A model generated the notes under the pieces. The model searched no databases. It saw nothing but the letters and a program-made list of their open reading frames with translations, and was not told the DNA's origin. A stretch of DNA of 64,000 nt from Lepidostoma basale (lineage: Eukaryota > Arthropoda > Insecta > Trichoptera > Lepidostomatidae), in contig JAHDVF020000739.1 in the NCBI GenBank assembly GCA_022606425.2, positions 310,001 through 374,000 on the forward strand. The letters run 5' to 3'. Both the position numbers and the translations under genes were made by a program. This document shows, in pieces, positions 59,321 to 64,000 of this stretch. Each line of letters opens with the position of its first letter. The stretch's first letter is position 1.

Positions 59321-59945
59321 TGATAAATTCTTCTTCTTCTTCTTTTGATAGATCTGACGATCTGTGACACAGAAATCATATCTCGTCGGATGATGAGATC
59401 CAGCTGTCCCTCCATCTCTTAGGCGGTCTTCCAGGTGGGCGGTGTCCGGAAGGGATTTCATAGGCGGCTGTATACGCGAGTCTGTCACCATCCATTCGGG
59501 CTACATGGTCCCTCCAGTATCTTCTTCTGGATCTACTCCACTGAACGATATCCTCTATTTCGCAGGTTTTCCTTATGTCTGCGTTGCGGACACGATCTCG
59601 GAGGGTTTTTCCAGTAATTGATCTTAGGACCTTCATCTCCGATGTTCTAAGTAGTCCCTTGGTTCGCACAGTGTCAGCCCGCGTCTCTACAGCGTACGTC
59701 ATGATGGGTCGCACGCATGTTTTGTATATTCTGATCTTGCTGTCGATACGCATGTGCTTGTTTTTCCAGACCAGATTCTTCAGGCATCCTGACACGGCAG
59801 AGGCTTTACTGACTTGTTCACGTACTTCGGTATAAAGGTCACTTTGGCTGCAGATCTCCACTCCCAAATACCTGAAACTCATCACCTGCTCCACAGGTAT
59901 ATCATCAGATGATAAATTGACTAAATCAAACAAAACAAAAAACAC
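59320..59945 (-). mobile_element. RTE-2 retrotransposon 3' portion, open frame
   Basis: The 189-residue frame 59945-59376 encodes a reverse transcriptase C-terminus ([75 protein letters not shown]). It is intact to its stop and is the best RTE-2 copy in the window. Confidence 0.88.
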
Positions 59946-61758
59946 GTAAATGAGAAATAGTTTTATTTTACATAAAAATTGTTAAAATTCTTCAAATTAT
60001 TGTCCTAAACAAAAATATGGCAATATTACAAAATATGCAAAAGCAGAAATCACTGTACATTTGTATAAAAGATGTAGAAATACTTAATGTAAATATACAA
60101 GCGTGTTTGATGGCTTATAGCTCAGAGATGCTGCATTCAAACTTGACACAGAATACACTGACGTAGTGCTTATCAAGCCTTCTTGAATGTTTAACAGACT
60201 TCAAAATTTTATATAAAATTTAGCAACGTTAAAACATTTAGATAGCAACATCATAATACTAGTTATTTATCTAATAAAACGGTTTAAATTTGATAATACT
60301 TATTACATTACATATAAAAAGGCGAAATAATATTTTTTTTTCACATATTTAGTAAACAGATTTTTTAAACATAATGTTGTGTTATTCAGATAGTAAAATT
60401 GGGGAATGTTAAAATTAAATTAATCATAACAAAGAAACTCATCAAAATAATTTAAATGTTTAATGGTGTGAGTTTATAGACAAAATGTGTTTGAAGGAAT
60501 GCACATTCAATGTAATATTTTATTGTGTAGGAATTTAATTCTTTAGGTTTAGCATGTCGGCAACAGAACAGTTTAGATTAAGAATATAAATTAACATTCA
60601 TAAGAAATAATTCAAATGCTTTATAATTTCAATTTTATAAAAATATATTACACTTACTTAGAACACCCGGGTATTATCTTTAATACTATTTGGCCACTGA
60701 ATCTTATATAATTGTGAGTCAATGGAAAATTGCACTAAGAATGGATGAAACTAATCTAACTTAAATAAAACCCATATTTAAAAGAAAAAATGCACAAATA
60801 CTTAGCCTTCTGGGCATTAAAATAAAATCACAAAATAATCTTACACAATTTGGCTTTACTTACTTTATAAATATGTAATACTTTTCGACTCTTCATTACA
60901 CTGTTGTGACCATCTTAATCAATACAAATTATTTATCTTGAGGTATTTTCTATTGCTGATGTGACCAGGTAAACAAACATAATAGACAATTTGAGGATAT
61001 CATTAATACAAATGAAAATGTCAGTTTTCTGGAAGTTTTATTATAAATCATAAGAATGCCTTATAATAAAACTTCTAGAAAATAGACATTTTCATTCGTA
61101 TTAATTACTGAATTGAACTGGTTCAAGAAACAATAAATATCATAAATCATTCAGTAGGAAAACACTGACAATATACATATAAGTAAATGGCAAGTAAATA
61201 AAAACAAGAAAAAAAAATACAAAAAAAAAGATATTTACATTTTTTAAAGTAAAATTATCATAAGTGGTGAGGTAAATAGTCCTGCATTAATTTTGTTAGC
61301 TTGTTAAACAACACCTTTGTCAATTATTGTCAAATAAAAGGTTTCAGCTGACATTGCTACACAAGCAGTAAACAGATTTGAGCTAAAGAGGTATATTTAT
61401 ACATTATGAGCTTTAATCTTACACACATCAGGACAGCGGTGATTATAATATTATACATCAGTTTGTCATTATATTATTGCGTATTAAGTATATAAAAATT
61501 GGCACCGATAACATTATAATAATATGCACAATAAAACAAAATGGAGAATGTCAGTTTTACACACTAGTTGTTTTGTACCAATACGTTAAAATAAGAAGTT
61601 ATCTTAAGTTCAAGTTAAAGCTATAACGATTAAGTTTAACATTATATCATACACAAAAGCGTGAATAAGTAAATAAAGGGTAGAATGCTAAATGCCTCGG
61701 TTACATTATTATAAGTCTTGTGAGTTATTTCTGTCAGCGCGGAGCTGGAGGTGGCGGG
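59946..61758 (-). other. probable 3' UTR and flank of the CACHD1-like gene
   Basis: AT-rich DNA downstream (minus sense) of the CACHD1 stop. TTTATT at about 59962 would be an AATAAA signal on the minus strand. Bases 61013-61105 are a palindrome (CAAATGAAAATGTCAGTTTT and its inverse) with ACTTCTAGAAAA ends. Confidence 0.45.
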
Positions 61759-63976
61759 CTACGTGGCCTCCATGTGGCGGTGCACGGTGACGGGGGCCAG
61801 CACATTGTGCTTGCCACAAGGGAGGACCGTGCCCGGCAGGTCCGCTGCGCTGGCGCGGGGCGTGGATAGACACGGAGAGGGGCTGGAACCCCCGCCGGGG
61901 GCCAGGAAAGGTTCCACCAACGCAAATGCTTGGTGCTCCGAGTCATCGTGCGGGGTCATGGTTGAATATCCGTGATCGGACTCACCCGCCGTATTTGGAC
62001 GCCGATATCCCGTGAGGATTCTATAAGGAGACACGGGTGCTACGGGCTCATTCGCCAAGAGCAATTTGTCTTGGTGACCGGATCTTTCATCGTGAATGTC
62101 GTCCTCTGAATTAATATGGCTCATCTGTACTCCGGCACGAGGCCACGGCTCTGGCGCAGGGGCTGGATATAGCTCTGGCAACTCGGCGGATAAGTTTTGC
62201 TTATAACAATAAACTGCAAGAGCCAGGATTAGGCAGAGGGCCACCACGCAACCCGCAATAGGTCCCACTGCAGAGTATGCCGGGGACAAGTCATCCTGCG
62301 CCACTTGCCCCAGAGATCCCTCCCCGTAGGGTGTGGGACCGCCTAATACTCCTCCGAAGCAATTTGATTGCGCTCCACAGAAGGGGGCTGTGAGCTTCAC
62401 GTCTCCGTCTCTGTCCAGCTGGCACCACTCACACCCCAATACTCCCATACAGCTAGATCTACTGTTGTAAGACTCGCATTGAAAATTAAAGCAGGAATCC
62501 AAATGTGAGGCCATACTATAGAAGAAATGATTTTTTCTAGTGTTCTTCTCCGGCTGGAAATCACAAAGTGGCACGGGCGGTGGCGGGATGGAGCATGCAG
62601 ACTCTGCGAGGGCACACTCGCACGGACACTCGCACTCACTCTGCTCCATGCGGTTGCAGTTGAGGCACAAGCGGTCCACCACGCTACAAGGACAGAAGGC
62701 TCCCAGGTTACAAGAAGAGTTTACCATTCCCACAAACACGTTAGTGCCCGGAATGGCTGATATATGATAGCGGGCACAATGTTCTCCGTGAACGAGGTTT
62801 GTCAAAACTGTATCTAATGATGTGTTGAATTCGTAAAATCTTTGCACTGTACCATCTGCATAATTTTTACATAGCTGTTTCCGGACTAGTCCCCTATGAT
62901 TGAGCATATCATTGGCTATAAGAGACTCCTTGTGAGTGACGTGCTGGCGCTCCACAGGCCCCGAGCCTGCAGGGTCCATAAGGCCCGGGTGGGAGAGGAG
63001 GTATCCTCTGTCATCCATAATAAAGCATTTGACATTGGGTTCCATGCACGGTGGTAAAGACTCCAACAGCATTTTATACAGATATCCCATTGACATGTCC
63101 ATAGATAGGACAATAGTCGGTTTGGAGTTTACAATGGGATGAGTGGGAGCCAGGGAGGCGGTGATGATGTACCCAGCTCCACCCGCATCCAGATGGGGCG
63201 GTGTTAAAACCAATTTGCCCGGATTACGCAGTGCTCTCATAAACCAAGCTTTCCTGTTTGGTTCAAAATCTGATTCTAATATTGATCCGGGAAACATGAC
63301 TAGAACACCATGCTCGGAAGCTGCGTATCTCCTCACAATATACTTGTTGTAAGCTCCGTGAATGTGCTGTTGTTTAAAATAGCTCAGCATTGGATTTAAA
63401 ATACCGACATCATTGCGAATGTCAGATTTTAATCCCGGATTGGACAGCAGCCTCGTGGAATCTTTCAAGTAGGCCATGTAGCTCTGCACCAGAGTGAGGG
63501 AGATGTCTTTCCCGTTCCTGATGTCGTACAGGTACTGGAAGGGCGACTGGAAGCTGGACGGGCTGAGGTACAGCGTGCCCTTGTGGATGGTGGCTACCTG
63601 CTGGAAGTGGCGGCACAGAGGGGCATGCGGGGGCGGCAGCAGGTCCATGCGGTGGTGCTGCAGCTCCCGCGCCACGCCTCCCGCCAGCCTAGCCCCCCCT
63701 GCCCTCTTCACTCCAGTACTCTCCGTCACCACGCAGACGACGTACACTTTCCTCACCCACCTCCACGTGTATTCGATGCTGGTCCCTTCAGACTGGATAG
63801 TCATTGTTCCGCTGGAGTTATGCAGCAAGTTGTATTTCACCAGATTAAACTGTTCCGCAGTTTCCAAATAAGATATGTCAATTAGTTTCGGTTCCGACAT
63901 GATCACTTCAGGCCGTGGATAGGTGGAATGAGCAATCACACTACCGGAAAAATTAATTAAAAATGCTCTCCGGTTT
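61759..63976 (-). CDS. CACHD1: CACHD1-like (VWFA and Cache domain protein) terminal exon, 5' partial
   Basis: CACHD1 is a single-pass membrane protein related to calcium-channel alpha2/delta subunits. It modulates voltage-gated channels and, in vertebrates, binds Wnt receptors. This is one uninterrupted frame of about 739 codons, from a strong acceptor (CTCTTTTTCTAG) at 63977 to the TAG at 61759-61761. The frame upstream of 63939 is coding (NRRAFLINFSGSVIAH), so the window shows only the C-terminal part. The VWFA domain and signal peptide must lie beyond base 64000. Visible parts in order: Cache-type segments (RAFLINFSGSVIAHS; CFIMDDRGYLLSHPGLMDPA), a cysteine-rich juxtamembrane region (CSVVDRLCLNCNRMEQSECE, CMGVLGCEWC), one transmembrane helix (IAGCVVALCLILALAVYCY) and a tail of about 150 residues ending HRHMEAT. 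Such a long terminal exon is unusual next to the fragmented genes here. Confidence 0.92.
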
Positions 63977-64000
63977 CTAGAAAAAGAGTTGAAATAAATT

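Noticed and set aside
1..64000. CRISPR arrays, rRNA, bacterial operons or viral genomes
   Set aside because: No regularly spaced repeats, rRNA motifs or dense intronless gene arrays are present; direct repeats seen are explained by transposons.

Overview
The window is animal nuclear DNA, almost certainly from an insect. Its genes are split into short exons of normal to high GC with consensus splice sites, set in AT-rich introns and intergenic DNA packed with decayed transposable elements. The gene set (fritz/WDPCP, TMEM87, a short GPI-anchored Ly6 protein, TMEM177, MRPS21, U1-70K, CACHD1) and the repeats (mariner, hAT, pogo/Tigger, piggyBac, RTE-, CR1- and Jockey-like non-LTR elements, a tRNA-derived SINE) fit an arthropod. 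The species cannot be named from sequence alone. There are no bacterial operons, CRISPR arrays or rRNA genes.

Layout. 1-17670 (minus): fritz (WDPCP homologue), 12 exons in the window, with its 3' end beyond base 1. 19377-32853 (plus): a complete 11-exon TMEM87 gene, divergent from fritz across about 1.7 kb. 32854-41730: intergenic, nearly all transposon remnants. 41731-48009 (minus): a complete four-exon Ly6/three-finger gene with signal peptide and GPI tail, assembled here from exons too small to show as long ORFs. 48010-50303: intergenic, containing a roughly 1 kb inverted-repeat element. 50304-52220 (plus): complete four-exon TMEM177. 52221-55881: intergenic. 55882-56309 (minus): two-exon MRPS21. 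57752-58897 (minus): intronless U1-70K. 61759-63976 (minus): the large terminal coding exon of a CACHD1-like gene, whose 5' exons lie beyond base 64000.

The genes are not a functional cluster. They serve planar polarity and cilia (fritz), the Golgi membrane (TMEM87), the cell surface (Ly6, CACHD1), mitochondria (TMEM177, MRPS21) and splicing (U1-70K).

The mobile DNA is the most distinctive part. TMEM87 intron 7 holds one intact mariner (353-residue DD34D transposase, 31-bp perfect inverted ends, TA duplication). Many inverted-repeat elements share a motif resembling a hammerhead ribozyme core, as seen in Penelope-like retroelements. Several nested insertions can be resolved to the base by target-site duplications. 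A 56-base copy of a Ly6 coding exon sits next to one of the hammerhead-like repeats. I found no clearly new gene system; the ribozyme-like repeats and the exon copy are the best leads.
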